In this document: positions 27,354-35,140 of the stretch, piece by piece
How the letters are laid out: each line of letters starts with the position of its first letter
Position numbering within the stretch: position 1 is the stretch's first letter
Origin: Acetobacteraceae bacterium
GTDB taxonomy: Bacteria; Pseudomonadota; Alphaproteobacteria; Acetobacterales; Acetobacteraceae
Assembly: GCA_031291795.1 (NCBI GenBank)
Contig: JARLIJ010000011.1
Location: 1-36,176, forward strand
Length of the DNA: 36,176 bases
Direction: 5' to 3'
The notes under the pieces: generated by a model
Databases searched by the model: none
Seen by the model: only the letters and a program-made list of their open reading frames with translations
Told to the model about the DNA's origin: nothing
Made by a program: the position numbers and the translations under genes

Positions 27354-28669
27354 TCCGCCTCCGGTTCGCGCCGACTCCGGTCGGCCACCTGCTCGTCGGC
27401 CACGCGCGGGTCGCCCTGGCGAACGCATTGTTCGCCCAACGCCACGGCGGCCACGTTCTGCTGCGGTTGGACGACACCGACGCCGCACATTGCAAGCCGA
27501 GCTTCGCGGAGGCGCTCGTCCAGGATCTGCAATGGCTGGGCATCGGCTGGGACGCCATGATCCGCCAGTCAGAGCGGCTGGCGCTCTACACCGAAGCGGC
27601 GGACCGGCTGAAACAAGCAGGCCGGCTGTATCCTTGCTTTGAATCGCCGGAAGAGCTGCGCTTCAAGCAAGAGCAGCGGCGCAAGCGCGGCAAGCCGACG
27701 ATCTATGACCGCGCCATGCTTCGGCTCACCCCGGCGCAGCGCGCGGCGGCGGAGGCCAATGGCAAACGGCCGCACTGGCGGCTGCGCCTGTCGGACCGGT
27801 TGCTCGTCTGGGACGACCTCGTGGCCGGCCGGCGGGAGGTGAAGCTGCAATCCGTCTCCGACCCGGTGGCGATCGCCGCGGACGGAACCTTCCTGCCGGC
27901 CTTCGCGTCGGTCGTCGATGATATCGAGACTGGCATCACCCATGTCATCCGCAGCGAGGAGAATGCCGCCAACGCCGGCGTGCAGCTCGACCTGTTCGAT
28001 GCATTGCGGGCGCGGCCGCCGCGCTTCGCCCACCTCCCCGGTCTCTCCGACGACGTGCATCGCCGGCTCGGACGACGCGTCGGCAGTCTCACGGTGCGCA
28101 GCCTGCGGGCGGACGGCGTCGAGCCGATAGCGCTGGCCACCTGCCTCGTAGCGCCCGCGCTGGAGGCGGCGCCGGAGTCGCTCGCGGCGCTGGCGGCCGG
28201 GTTCGAGCTGCCCGCCGGCACCGGCGCACAGCGGTTCGACACCGCGCGGCTGTTACGGCTGAACCGGCAGATCCTGGCCACCACCGATTTCGCCAGCGTT
28301 GCCGCGCGCTTGCCCGGTGGCGCGACCGAGACCTTCTGGCTGGCAGTTCGCGGGGAGATCGACCTGCTGAGTGAGGCACGCGGGTGGTGGGACGTGGTCA
28401 GCGGCACCATCGTCCCGCCGGTCATGGCCGGCGAGCAGCTTCTGCTGCGTGCCGCGCAGGAAACCCTGCCCGCGGAGCCGTGGGACCGTACCGTCCTGAC
28501 CACCTGGCTGGCGCAACTCGGCGACGCGACGGGCCGCCACGGCCAGCCCTTGCTGGCGCCGCTGCGCCTGGCTTTGACCGGGGAGGACAGCGGACCCGAC
28601 CTGGGTGCGCTGCTGCCCCTGATCGGCCGCACTCGCGCCGCCAACCGGCTGCAGATCGCGGCCAGCTGA
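27350..28669 (+). CDS. gltX: Glutamyl-tRNA synthetase paralogue (class I)
   Basis: This is a 439-aa class Ic aminoacyl-tRNA synthetase of the GluRS family. The N-terminal Rossmann fold is clear: RFAPTPVGHLLVGHARVAL replaces the usual APSPTGxLHxGNAR, and LRLDDTD corresponds to LRxEDTD. THVIRSEENAANAG is the expected connecting segment. The ATP loop normally reading KLSKR is here HRRLGRRVGSL, so the canonical lysine-serine motif is absent. Alphaproteobacteria often carry two GluRS genes with different tRNA preferences; this resembles the more divergent copy. It may be active with altered kinetics or tRNA choice. It overlaps the upstream gene by four bases and converges on the esterase gene. Confidence 0.85.
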   Translation: MIRLRFAPTPVGHLLVGHARVALANALFAQRHGGHVLLRLDDTDAAHCKPSFAEALVQDLQWLGIGWDAMIRQSERLALYTEAADRLKQAGRLYPCFESPEELRFKQEQRRKRGKPTIYDRAMLRLTPAQRAAAEANGKRPHWRLRLSDRLLVWDDLVAGRREVKLQSVSDPVAIAADGTFLPAFASVVDDIETGITHVIRSEENAANAGVQLDLFDALRARPPRFAHLPGLSDDVHRRLGRRVGSLTVRSLRADGVEPIALATCLVAPALEAAPESLAALAAGFELPAGTGAQRFDTARLLRLNRQILATTDFASVAARLPGGATETFWLAVRGEIDLLSEARGWWDVVSGTIVPPVMAGEQLLLRAAQETLPAEPWDRTVLTTWLAQLGDATGRHGQPLLAPLRLALTGEDSGPDLGALLPLIGRTRAANRLQIAAS

Positions 28670-28696
28670 GAAGCGCGCAGCGGCGGCCACGGAGGA

Positions 28697-29698
28697 TCAG
28701 GCCGCCAGCCCCCAGAACGCCGCGATCCTGGGGGTCGCGGCCACCGGCGAGGCCGGCAGGAAACGCGCCTCGCGACCCTGGCCCTCGCCGACCGGATAGC
28801 CGTGTGCCATCGCAGGCAACGTCCACAGCTCAACGGCCGGCGAGCCGGCCTTGCCCCAGCGTCGGCATCGCACGCCGGCCTCGGTCACATCGCTGATCGG
28901 GACCTCCGGCAGCCCGTGCAGCGCACGCCATTGGACCGCCAGCAGGGCGGCGTTCTCGGGCGCCACCACAGTGTCCGCCGCACCCTGCCAGATCGACATC
29001 CGGGGCCACGGACCGTTGAAGCCAGACGGTCCGGCCTGGCGCACCTGGCGGGCCCACTCCTCCGGCGAGCGTGACGGTCCGGCCTGCGCCATGCGGGCCA
29101 ATGCCTGAACGGTCGAGCCGGCCGCCCCGACCGGCAGCCCGGCCACCGCCGCTCCGGCGGCGAACAAATCCGGATAGGCTGCGGCCACCGCCGCTGCCAT
29201 CGCGCCGCCGGCGGACAGGCCGACCACGAAGACCCGGGCCGGATCGCTCGAATGGCGCTCCACCGCGTCACGCACCATCGCGGCGATCGCCCCCACCTCG
29301 CCCTGGTCCCGCGCCGTGTGGGCAGGCTGGAACCAGCGGAAGCAACGGCCCTGGTTGTTCGCCTCCGCCTGCTCCGGCAGCACCAGCGGAAAACCCAGCC
29401 GCTCGGCCGCTGCAATCCAGCCGGAATCGGCGGCGAACGCGGCTGCGTCCTGGCCACACCCATGCAGCAACACGACGAGCGGCCGGTGCGGCGGCAGGGG
29501 CATGGCCGGCACATACTCTCGCATGCGCAGCACGCCAAAATCCCCACCACGCTCGGCGACCTCGGGCATACCGGCGGCCGCGGGAGGCATCGCGGGCGGC
29601 TGCGGCGCGGGCCACACCAGTCCCAGCTCCGCCCGGGCGACGGACGTTGCCAAGCGCATGCCGTGGCGCAAGGTTTTCAGATTGTGGGACCATTTCAT
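28697..29698 (-). CDS. PHB depolymerase-family esterase
   Basis: This is a 333-aa alpha/beta-hydrolase of the esterase-PHB family (LpqC/feruloyl-esterase-like). The oxyanion segment is LVVLLHGCGQD (about residues 74-84), the nucleophile is Ser162 in VVGLSAGGAM, and MAHGYPVG near the C-terminus holds the catalytic His. QGRCFRWFQPAHTARDQGE is characteristic of the family. The ATG at 29698 follows AAGGAGC. The first 30 residues have no obvious signal peptide, so a cytoplasmic role on polyhydroxyalkanoate or other esters is possible. The substrate is not determinable. It is divergent from the DUF1489 gene, with a 148-bp spacer. Confidence 0.88.
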   Translation of the reverse strand: MKWSHNLKTLRHGMRLATSVARAELGLVWPAPQPPAMPPAAAGMPEVAERGGDFGVLRMREYVPAMPLPPHRPLVVLLHGCGQDAAAFAADSGWIAAAERLGFPLVLPEQAEANNQGRCFRWFQPAHTARDQGEVGAIAAMVRDAVERHSSDPARVFVVGLSAGGAMAAAVAAAYPDLFAAGAAVAGLPVGAAGSTVQALARMAQAGPSRSPEEWARQVRQAGPSGFNGPWPRMSIWQGAADTVVAPENAALLAVQWRALHGLPEVPISDVTEAGVRCRRWGKAGSPAVELWTLPAMAHGYPVGEGQGREARFLPASPVAATPRIAAFWGLAA

Positions 29699-29846
29699 CG
29701 AGACGCGGCTCCTTTCGCCGAACCGATCGGATATGCTGCACCGCAACATGACTTCAAGCAGCCGGTCACGCGCAGGAGGGCCTCGTCCCGCTGCCCGATG
29801 GTTGGCATGATTGCTGCCGGACGGATGAGGAGACCGAGTCGAGGCG

Positions 29847-30269
29847 ATGCTGCATCTGACCAAGCTGGCCGTCGGCGTGCGCGATATCGACCACCTGCGA
29901 ACCCTGCAGGCGGAACGGCTGGACACGAACCCGCCGCTCCGTCACCGGACGCGCAACTTCCCGCGACGCAGGGCGGAGATCCTGCAAGGCGGCTCGATGT
30001 ACTGGGTCGTCAGCGGCACGATGCTGGTGCGTCAGCGCATCGTCGACATCATCGAGGACCATTGGGACGACGGCGCCGCCTGCACCGGCCTGATCCTGGA
30101 CCCGGAGCTGGTGCCACTGGTCGGGCGGCCCACCAAGCCGTTCCAGGGCTGGCGCTATCTCTCCGCGGCAGATGCACCGGAGGATATGCCGCTGCTGGCC
30201 CCGGCGCTCGGCGAGGCCGCGTTACCGCCAGCCATGCAGCGGGAGCTTCGCGCCCTTTGCCTGCTTTAG
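29847..30269 (+). CDS. DUF1489 family protein
   Basis: This is a 140-aa soluble protein matching the DUF1489 family found mainly in alphaproteobacteria. LTKLAVGVRDIDHLRTLQ at the N-terminus and GSMYWVVSGTMLVRQRIVDI in the middle are the recognisable segments, along with PFQGWRYL near the C-terminus. The function is unknown. A GAGG close to the ATG and an AGGAG further upstream precede the start. An FNR-type box lies 17 bases after its stop, and a strong terminator 92 bases after it, which may end its transcript. Confidence 0.85.
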   Translation: MLHLTKLAVGVRDIDHLRTLQAERLDTNPPLRHRTRNFPRRRAEILQGGSMYWVVSGTMLVRQRIVDIIEDHWDDGAACTGLILDPELVPLVGRPTKPFQGWRYLSAADAPEDMPLLAPALGEAALPPAMQRELRALCLL

Positions 30270-30286
30270 GAACATGCCCAGGTCCA

Positions 30287-30300
30287 TTGATAACGATCAA
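30287..30300 (+). promoter_or_regulatory. Perfect FNR/FixK-type binding site
   Basis: TTGATAACGATCAA matches the CRP/FNR-family consensus TTGAT-N4-ATCAA at all ten defined positions. A TATAAG hexamer follows at 30331-30336. The site centre would be near -49 from a start at about 30343, or closer to the canonical -41.5 if another -10 is used. It lies just after the DUF1489 stop and upstream of the hpnE cluster, with a terminator between. Confidence 0.65.
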
Positions 30301-30342
30301 ATTCTACTTTTCCGGCGAATGCCAGGCTGGTATAAGCAACAG

Positions 30343-30400
30343 AGTGTTACAGAACTTTAAAAGAGCGTATCCTTCCGGAAAGGGATGCGCTCTCTTTTTT
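30343..30400 (+). ncRNA. Candidate FNR-controlled small RNA
   Basis: This is a hypothetical transcript of about 58 bases, running from just after the TATAAG at 30331 to the T-run at 30395-30400. It has an AT-rich unstructured 5' part (30343-30361) and a terminator hairpin. No coding frame of note lies within it. The 5' end is inferred from promoter-like spacing only; the stretch could equally be the DUF1489 3' untranslated region. Confidence 0.35.
30362..30400 (+). terminator. Intrinsic terminator
   Basis: AGAGCG-T-ATCC on the left (from 30362) pairs with GGGAT-G-CGCTCT on the right (to 30393), with one wobble and one bulged base around a CCGG loop. It is followed by C and six Ts (30395-30400). 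This is the clearest Rho-independent terminator in the window. It ends the DUF1489 transcript or the candidate small RNA. Confidence 0.85.
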
Positions 30401-30597
30401 GGTTGCATGCCGCCCTTCCTCCCGCACCGGGCGGATCGCGGCCCGGGAGCGCCGAAACCTGCGCTTCAGACCATTGGAGAGAGCGTCCCGGGCGTGGCCT
30501 CGCGGGGCGACGTGCCATGAGCATAATCTCGCACCTTCGATACGACTCAGCGGTTGCGGTCGATCGACGCCCGGGGCAGAACCCGTCCCTCGGATGA
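30401..30597 (+). other. hpnE upstream region with small coupled frame
   Basis: After the terminator there are 193 bases before hpnE with no recognisable gene. A 26-codon frame starting at ATG 30517 ends at TGA 30595-30597, overlapping the hpnE ATG (ATGA). An extended version of the same frame starts at 30385 inside the terminator. No ribosome-binding site is evident for either. CATAAT at 30522-30527 is -10-like but lacks a -35. This segment must contain the hpnE promoter unless transcription reads through the terminator. Confidence 0.3.
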
Positions 30598-31847
30598 GTA
30601 TCGTTCATGTCATTGGCGCCGGTCTGGCTGGTCTTTCGGCCGCCTTGGTCCTCTCTGAGGTCCCGGGCCGAGCGGTCATCCTGTATGAGGGCAGTCCTGC
30701 CGCCGGCGGGCGCTGCCGCTCGTACTACGACCGTACGCTCGCCCTGCAAATCGACAACGGCAACCACCTGCTGCTCTCCGGCAACGACGCCGCCGCGGCG
30801 TACCTCAAGTCCATCGGCGCGGCCGACAAACTGGACGGACCCGACCGGGCGCGGTTCCCGTTCATCGACCTGAAGACCAATGAGCGCTGGACGGTGCGGC
30901 CGAACAACGGACGCATCCCCTGGTGGATCCTGTCCGCCTCGCGACGGATTCCCGCCACGCGCCTGAGCGATTACCTGGAGCTGATGTCCCTCGTCCGCCT
31001 GAAGGACGACACGCCGGTGGCCGATGCCATGCGCCGGGGGCGGCTGTACTGGCGGCTGGTCGAGCCGCTGGCGATCGCCTCGCTCAACACGCGCCCCCAT
31101 TCCGGACTCGCCCGGCTGCTCGGCGCCGTCATGCGGGACACGCTGCTGCGTGGCGGCAAGGCCTGCATCCCGCGCTATCCCAAGGCCGGCCTCTCGGAAG
31201 CCCTGATCGATCCGGCGATCGCAAAACTGCAGGAGCGTGGAGCCAAGGTATTGTTCAATCATCGTATTGTCGGCATGGCAATCGAGCGCGGCCGCGTCGC
31301 GTCCCTCCGCACCGCCGACGAGACGATCGTGCTCAACGCCGATGACGCCGTTGTGATGGCCGTGCCGCCCTGGGTCGCCGTGGACCTGGTGCCGGACCTC
31401 ATCGTGCCCGACGAATTCGAATCGATCCTCAACATCCATTTCAAGTTCATCGCCAACCCCAAGGGCCCGTTGGGCGACACCGGCTTCATCGGTGTGCTGG
31501 GCGGCACGGCGGAATGGATCTTCCAGAAGCGCGACCACATCTCGGTGACCATCAGTGCAGCGAACCAGATGATCGACAATGAGCCCGAGGCGATCGCCGA
31601 GGCGGTGTGGACCGATATTTGTGCGGCACTCGATATCGTGACTCCTCTTCCGCCATTCCGCGTGATCAAGGAGAAGCGCGCGACCTTCGCGGCGACCGCA
31701 CGGCAGGATTTGCGACGTCCGCGGGCACGCACGCAGTATGCCAACCTCGCTTTGGCGGGGGACTGGACCGCGACCGGATTGCCGGCAACCATCGAAGGTG
31801 CCATCAGGTCCGGCCGGACGGCAGCAAACGTCCTTCTGACAGCCTGA
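30594..31847 (+). CDS. hpnE: Hydroxysqualene dehydroxylase
   Basis: This is a 417-aa FAD-dependent amine-oxidase-like enzyme. HpnE reduces hydroxysqualene to squalene, the last step of the HpnC-HpnD-HpnE route. The FAD-binding motif VIGAGLAGLSAALVL is at the N-terminus, followed by LYEGSPAAGGRC. DNGNHLLLSGN is a family hallmark, and LALAGDWTATGLPATIEGA is the C-terminal FAD motif. ATG 30594 places the flavin motif at residue 5, as is usual. The squalene-hopene cyclase gene starts seven bases after its stop. hpnC and hpnD, usually just upstream, are absent from this position. Confidence 0.9.
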   Translation: MSIVHVIGAGLAGLSAALVLSEVPGRAVILYEGSPAAGGRCRSYYDRTLALQIDNGNHLLLSGNDAAAAYLKSIGAADKLDGPDRARFPFIDLKTNERWTVRPNNGRIPWWILSASRRIPATRLSDYLELMSLVRLKDDTPVADAMRRGRLYWRLVEPLAIASLNTRPHSGLARLLGAVMRDTLLRGGKACIPRYPKAGLSEALIDPAIAKLQERGAKVLFNHRIVGMAIERGRVASLRTADETIVLNADDAVVMAVPPWVAVDLVPDLIVPDEFESILNIHFKFIANPKGPLGDTGFIGVLGGTAEWIFQKRDHISVTISAANQMIDNEPEAIAEAVWTDICAALDIVTPLPPFRVIKEKRATFAATARQDLRRPRARTQYANLALAGDWTATGLPATIEGAIRSGRTAANVLLTA

Positions 31848-31854
31848 GACGGAG

Positions 31855-33780
31855 ATGGCGCCCGATACCCAACTCGCCCCTTCGATCGTCGATGAGGCGC
31901 TGATCCAGGCAGTGGCCCGCGCGCGGGACGCCCTGGCGCGTCGCCAGCACCCGGACGGGCACTGGCTGTTCGAGCTGGAGGCGGACGCCACGATCCCGGC
32001 CGAATACGTCCTGCTGGAGCATTTCCTCGACCGCATCGAGCCGGAGCTTGAAGCGAAGATCGGGGTCTATCTCCGGTCGATCCAGGGCACGCATGGCGGC
32101 TGGCCGCTGTTCCACGACGGCGCGCTCAACCTGTCGGCCAGCGTGAAGGCCTATTTCGCGTTGAAGGCGATCGGCGACGACCCGGACGCACCGCATATGC
32201 GGCGCGCGCGAGAGGCGATCCTGGCGGCCGGCGGCGCCGAACGCTCCAATGTGTTTACCCGCGCGCAACTGGCGCTGTTCGGGGCGGTGCCATGGCACGC
32301 GGTGCCGGTGATGCCGCTGCAGATCATGCACCTGCCGCTGTGGTTCCCGTTCCACCTGTCGAAGGTGTCGTACTGGTCCCGCACGGTGATCGTGCCGCTG
32401 CTGGTGCTGATGGCGCTGCGTCCGAAGGCGCGCAACCCGCGCGGCATCACGGTGCGGGAACTGTTCCGCACCCCGCCCGAACAGGTGCGCGACTGGATCC
32501 GCGGCCCCTACCGATCGGGCTGGGGACGGTTTTTCAAGGGCGTCGATGCGATCCTGCAGGTGGCGCAGGCATGGTTCCCCCGCCGGTCCCGCGAGCGGGC
32601 GATCGAGAAGGCCGTGGCCTTCGTGACCGAACGGCTGAACGGTGAGGACGGGCTGGGCGGCATCTACCCTGCCATCGCCAACAGCGTGATGATGTTCGAC
32701 ACGCTGGGCTATCCGCCGGACCACCCGGACGCCGCCATTGCCTGGCAGGCGGTGCGCAAGCTGCTGGTGGTGGAAGGAGACCGCGCCTACTGCCAGCCCT
32801 GCCTGTCGCCGATCTGGGACACCAGCCTGGCCGGCCACGCCATGGCCGAGGCGGGTGTCGCCACCGACGCCGCCTGCGAATGGCTGCGCGGCAAGCAGGT
32901 CACCGAGGTGGTGGGCGACTGGGCGATCCGCCGGCCGCATCTGCGCCCCGGCGGCTGGGCCTTCCAGTATGAAAACGCGCACTACCCCGACGTGGACGAT
33001 ACCGCCGTGGTCGGCATGCTGCTGCACCGGAGCGGCGACGGCGCGCATGACGCCGCGATCGCCCGGGCGCGGGAGTGGATCGCGGGGATGCAATCGAGCG
33101 ACGGCGGGTGGGGCGCGTTCGACCCGGAGAACACGCATCTCCACCTGAACCACATTCCGTTCGCCGACCATGGCGCGCTGCTCGATCCGCCGACCGCCGA
33201 CGTGACCGCGCGCTGCGTCTCCTTCCTGGCGCAGATCGGCGCGGCGGCCGGCGATCCGGTGATCGCCCGCGCGCTGGCCTATCTGCGGCGGGAGCAGGAA
33301 CCCGACGGCAGCTGGTTCGGCCGGTGGGGCACGAATTACATCTACGGCACCTGGTCGGTGCTATGCGCGCTGAACGCCGCGGGGATCCCGCCGGAAGATC
33401 CGATGGTGCGCAAGGCCGTCGCCTGGCTGGTCTCGGTGCAGCGCAAGGACGGCGGCTGGGGCGAGGACGAGGAAAGCTACGCCGACGCGCCCCGTGGCCG
33501 CTACAAGGAGAGCACCGCCAGCCAGACCGCCTGGGCCCTGCTCGGCCTGATGGCCGCGGGCCAGGCGGACCATCCGGCCGTGGCGCGCGGCATCGCCTAT
33601 CTGTCCGAAACCCAGGGCGAAGACGGGGAATGGACCGAACTGCCGTTCACCGCGGTGGGTTTCCCGCGGGTGTTCTACCTGCGCTACCACGGGTACCGGC
33701 TGTATTTCCCGCTGCTGGCCCTGGCGCGCTACCGCAACCTCCGCCGCGGCAACACCCATCACGTGGCGTACGGCTTCTGA
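31855..33780 (+). CDS. shc: Squalene-hopene cyclase
   Basis: This is a 641-aa membrane-associated class II triterpene cyclase converting squalene to hopene and diplopterol. The catalytic acid motif is DVDD (residues 379-382), within PDVDDTAVVGML. Several QW repeats support the alpha/alpha-barrel: QHPDGHW, QSSDGGWGAF, QEPDGSWFGRWG and QRKDGGWGED. LEADATIPAEYVLLEHFL is the conserved N-terminus, and GFPRVFYLRYHGYRLYFPL the conserved C-terminus. Length is normal. GGAG abuts the ATG, so initiation probably depends on coupling to hpnE. hpnG starts two bases after its stop. Confidence 0.96.
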   Translation: MAPDTQLAPSIVDEALIQAVARARDALARRQHPDGHWLFELEADATIPAEYVLLEHFLDRIEPELEAKIGVYLRSIQGTHGGWPLFHDGALNLSASVKAYFALKAIGDDPDAPHMRRAREAILAAGGAERSNVFTRAQLALFGAVPWHAVPVMPLQIMHLPLWFPFHLSKVSYWSRTVIVPLLVLMALRPKARNPRGITVRELFRTPPEQVRDWIRGPYRSGWGRFFKGVDAILQVAQAWFPRRSRERAIEKAVAFVTERLNGEDGLGGIYPAIANSVMMFDTLGYPPDHPDAAIAWQAVRKLLVVEGDRAYCQPCLSPIWDTSLAGHAMAEAGVATDAACEWLRGKQVTEVVGDWAIRRPHLRPGGWAFQYENAHYPDVDDTAVVGMLLHRSGDGAHDAAIARAREWIAGMQSSDGGWGAFDPENTHLHLNHIPFADHGALLDPPTADVTARCVSFLAQIGAAAGDPVIARALAYLRREQEPDGSWFGRWGTNYIYGTWSVLCALNAAGIPPEDPMVRKAVAWLVSVQRKDGGWGEDEESYADAPRGRYKESTASQTAWALLGLMAAGQADHPAVARGIAYLSETQGEDGEWTELPFTAVGFPRVFYLRYHGYRLYFPLLALARYRNLRRGNTHHVAYGF

Positions 33781-33782
33781 TC

Positions 33783-34619
33783 GTGCCGCCAGTCCCCGGC
33801 CTGGCGATCCTGGTCGGGCTGACGGCCGAGGCGAAACTGGCCGACCCCCTCGGTTGCCTGGTGGCAGCCGGTGGCGGTTCGGCAGCAGGGGCGTCGGAGG
33901 CCGTCGCACGGTTGGTCGCCGGCGGCGCCACCGGACTGATCAGCTTCGGCCTGGCCGGCGGGCTCGATCCGTCGCTGCGACCGGGGACACTGATCGTGCC
34001 CCGGGCGGTTGTGGTGGAGATGAACGAAGCCACAGGCGCTGGCAGGTTACTCCCCCTCCCCTTGAGGGAGGGGGTTGGGGGGAGGGGTCCCGCAGGCACC
34101 GACGGTGCTGGTTGGCCCCCTCCCCCCAGCCCCCTCCCTCAAGGGGAGGGGGAGATTCGGATTGCCACCGACCCGGACCTGGCCCAGCGGCTTGGCGGCA
34201 TGACGCCCCACACCATCCTGGGCGGCACCGCCATTGCGGGGACGGCCGCCGAGAAGCGCCGGTTGTGGCAGGCCACCGGCGCCGCGGCGGTCGACCTGGA
34301 ATCCGGGGCCGTCGCCCGTGCTGCCGCAGCCCACGGCCTGCCCTTTGCGGTGCTGCGGGCGATCTGCGATCCCGCCCACCGCAATCTCCCACCGGCCGCC
34401 CTGACTGCCCTGAACAGCCGTGGGGCGATCGGCCTGATGCGGGTCATCTTCTCGCTGATCGCACACCCCGGACAATTCGGCGCCCTCATGGCGCTCGCTG
34501 CCGATGCCGCGGCCGCGCGCCGCACCCTGGGCGAGCGAGTGGGCGTGATCGGGCAGCTTGCCCGGCCGGAGGCAGCTTCCGGCACGCAGACTGCGGAGCA
34601 CGATGGGGCACCGCGATGA
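33783..34619 (+). CDS. hpnG: Hopanoid-associated nucleosidase/phosphorylase with inserted repeat
   Basis: This is a 278-aa member of the purine nucleoside phosphorylase superfamily. HpnG removes adenine from adenosylhopane to give ribosylhopane for C35 hopanoids. ISFGLAGGLDPSLRPGTLIVP and VDLESGAVARAAAAHGLPF are the family motifs, the latter with the nucleoside-binding Glu. Residues 90-124 are encoded entirely by a 105-bp palindromic repeat and read as a Pro/Gly-rich insert; without it the protein would be 243 aa, the normal size. The GTG at 33783, two bases after shc, is the best start. The frame is intact through the repeat, so the protein may still work if the insert sits in a surface loop. 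Confidence 0.88.
   Translation: MPPVPGLAILVGLTAEAKLADPLGCLVAAGGGSAAGASEAVARLVAGGATGLISFGLAGGLDPSLRPGTLIVPRAVVVEMNEATGAGRLLPLPLREGVGGRGPAGTDGAGWPPPPSPLPQGEGEIRIATDPDLAQRLGGMTPHTILGGTAIAGTAAEKRRLWQATGAAAVDLESGAVARAAAAHGLPFAVLRAICDPAHRNLPPAALTALNSRGAIGLMRVIFSLIAHPGQFGALMALAADAAAARRTLGERVGVIGQLARPEAASGTQTAEHDGAPR
34050..34154. repeat. 105-bp palindromic element inserted in hpnG
   Basis: Two 51-base arms (34050-34100 and 34104-34154) surround a 3-base centre. The outer 36 or so bases of each arm are complementary with a single difference; mismatches cluster near the centre. The length is exactly 35 codons. In the hpnG frame it encodes LPLPLREGVGGRGP on the left and PPPPSPLPQGEGE on the right. The arm TTACTCCCCCTCCCCTTG matches the arm of the 3948-4012 palindrome, which indicates a shared repeat family. 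Confidence 0.85.
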
Positions 34620-34650
34620 CGCGCACCGGCAGTTCAGGATGATACATCCG

Positions 34651-35076
34651 ATGATCCGGCGGACCTGCCTGGCCCTCGGCCTGCTGGCCTTCCTGGCTGG
34701 TTGCGCGCCCCCTTCGCCCGGCACGGGGGCGCAATGCGGCGGGCCGCTCGGCCCCCCGATGCTGGTGTTCGACCTGTTCTTCGGCCGCGCCGTCCCCGGG
34801 CGTGGCGACGTCACAGATGCGGAGTGGGCGGGCTTCGTCGACCGGGTCGTGACCCCTGCCCTGCCGAACGGCTTCACCGTGTTCGATGCCGAGGGCGCCT
34901 GGATGAGCCCGGCCGCGCACACCACGATCCACGAACACACCAAGGTGCTGATCGTCGCCTTGCCGGAGGGGCCGGAGAGCCTGGCCGCGGTGAACCGCAT
35001 CCGCAGCGCGTACCAGCGCACGTTCCAGCAGCAGCGCGTGGGCATGACGGTGCAGGTGGCCTGCGGCTCGTTCTGA
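34651..35076 (+). CDS. DUF3574 lipoprotein
   Basis: This is a 141-aa predicted lipoprotein. The signal MIRRTCLALGLLAFLAGC has lipobox LAGC with Cys18. The remainder matches the DUF3574 family: VFDLFFGRAVPGRGDVTDAEW, DRVVTPALPNGFTVFDAEG and the C-terminal QQQRVGMTVQVACGSF. The function is unknown. ATG 34651 is chosen because it begins the signal peptide directly; ATG 34639 is in frame four codons earlier. AGGATG lies about ten bases upstream. It follows hpnG by 31 bases and could be cotranscribed, but nothing links it to hopanoids. Confidence 0.85.
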   Translation: MIRRTCLALGLLAFLAGCAPPSPGTGAQCGGPLGPPMLVFDLFFGRAVPGRGDVTDAEWAGFVDRVVTPALPNGFTVFDAEGAWMSPAAHTTIHEHTKVLIVALPEGPESLAAVNRIRSAYQRTFQQQRVGMTVQVACGSF

Positions 35077-35140
35077 GCCGGCGTTTGCCCTATAGGCACG
35101 GCAGGTCCATATTATATTGAAACTGACCGAGGAGGACCGG

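Noticed and set aside
35117-35140. TTG at 35117 as the methyltransferase start
   Set aside because: ATG 35141 has a strong GAGGAGG at proper distance, which itself lies inside the extension.
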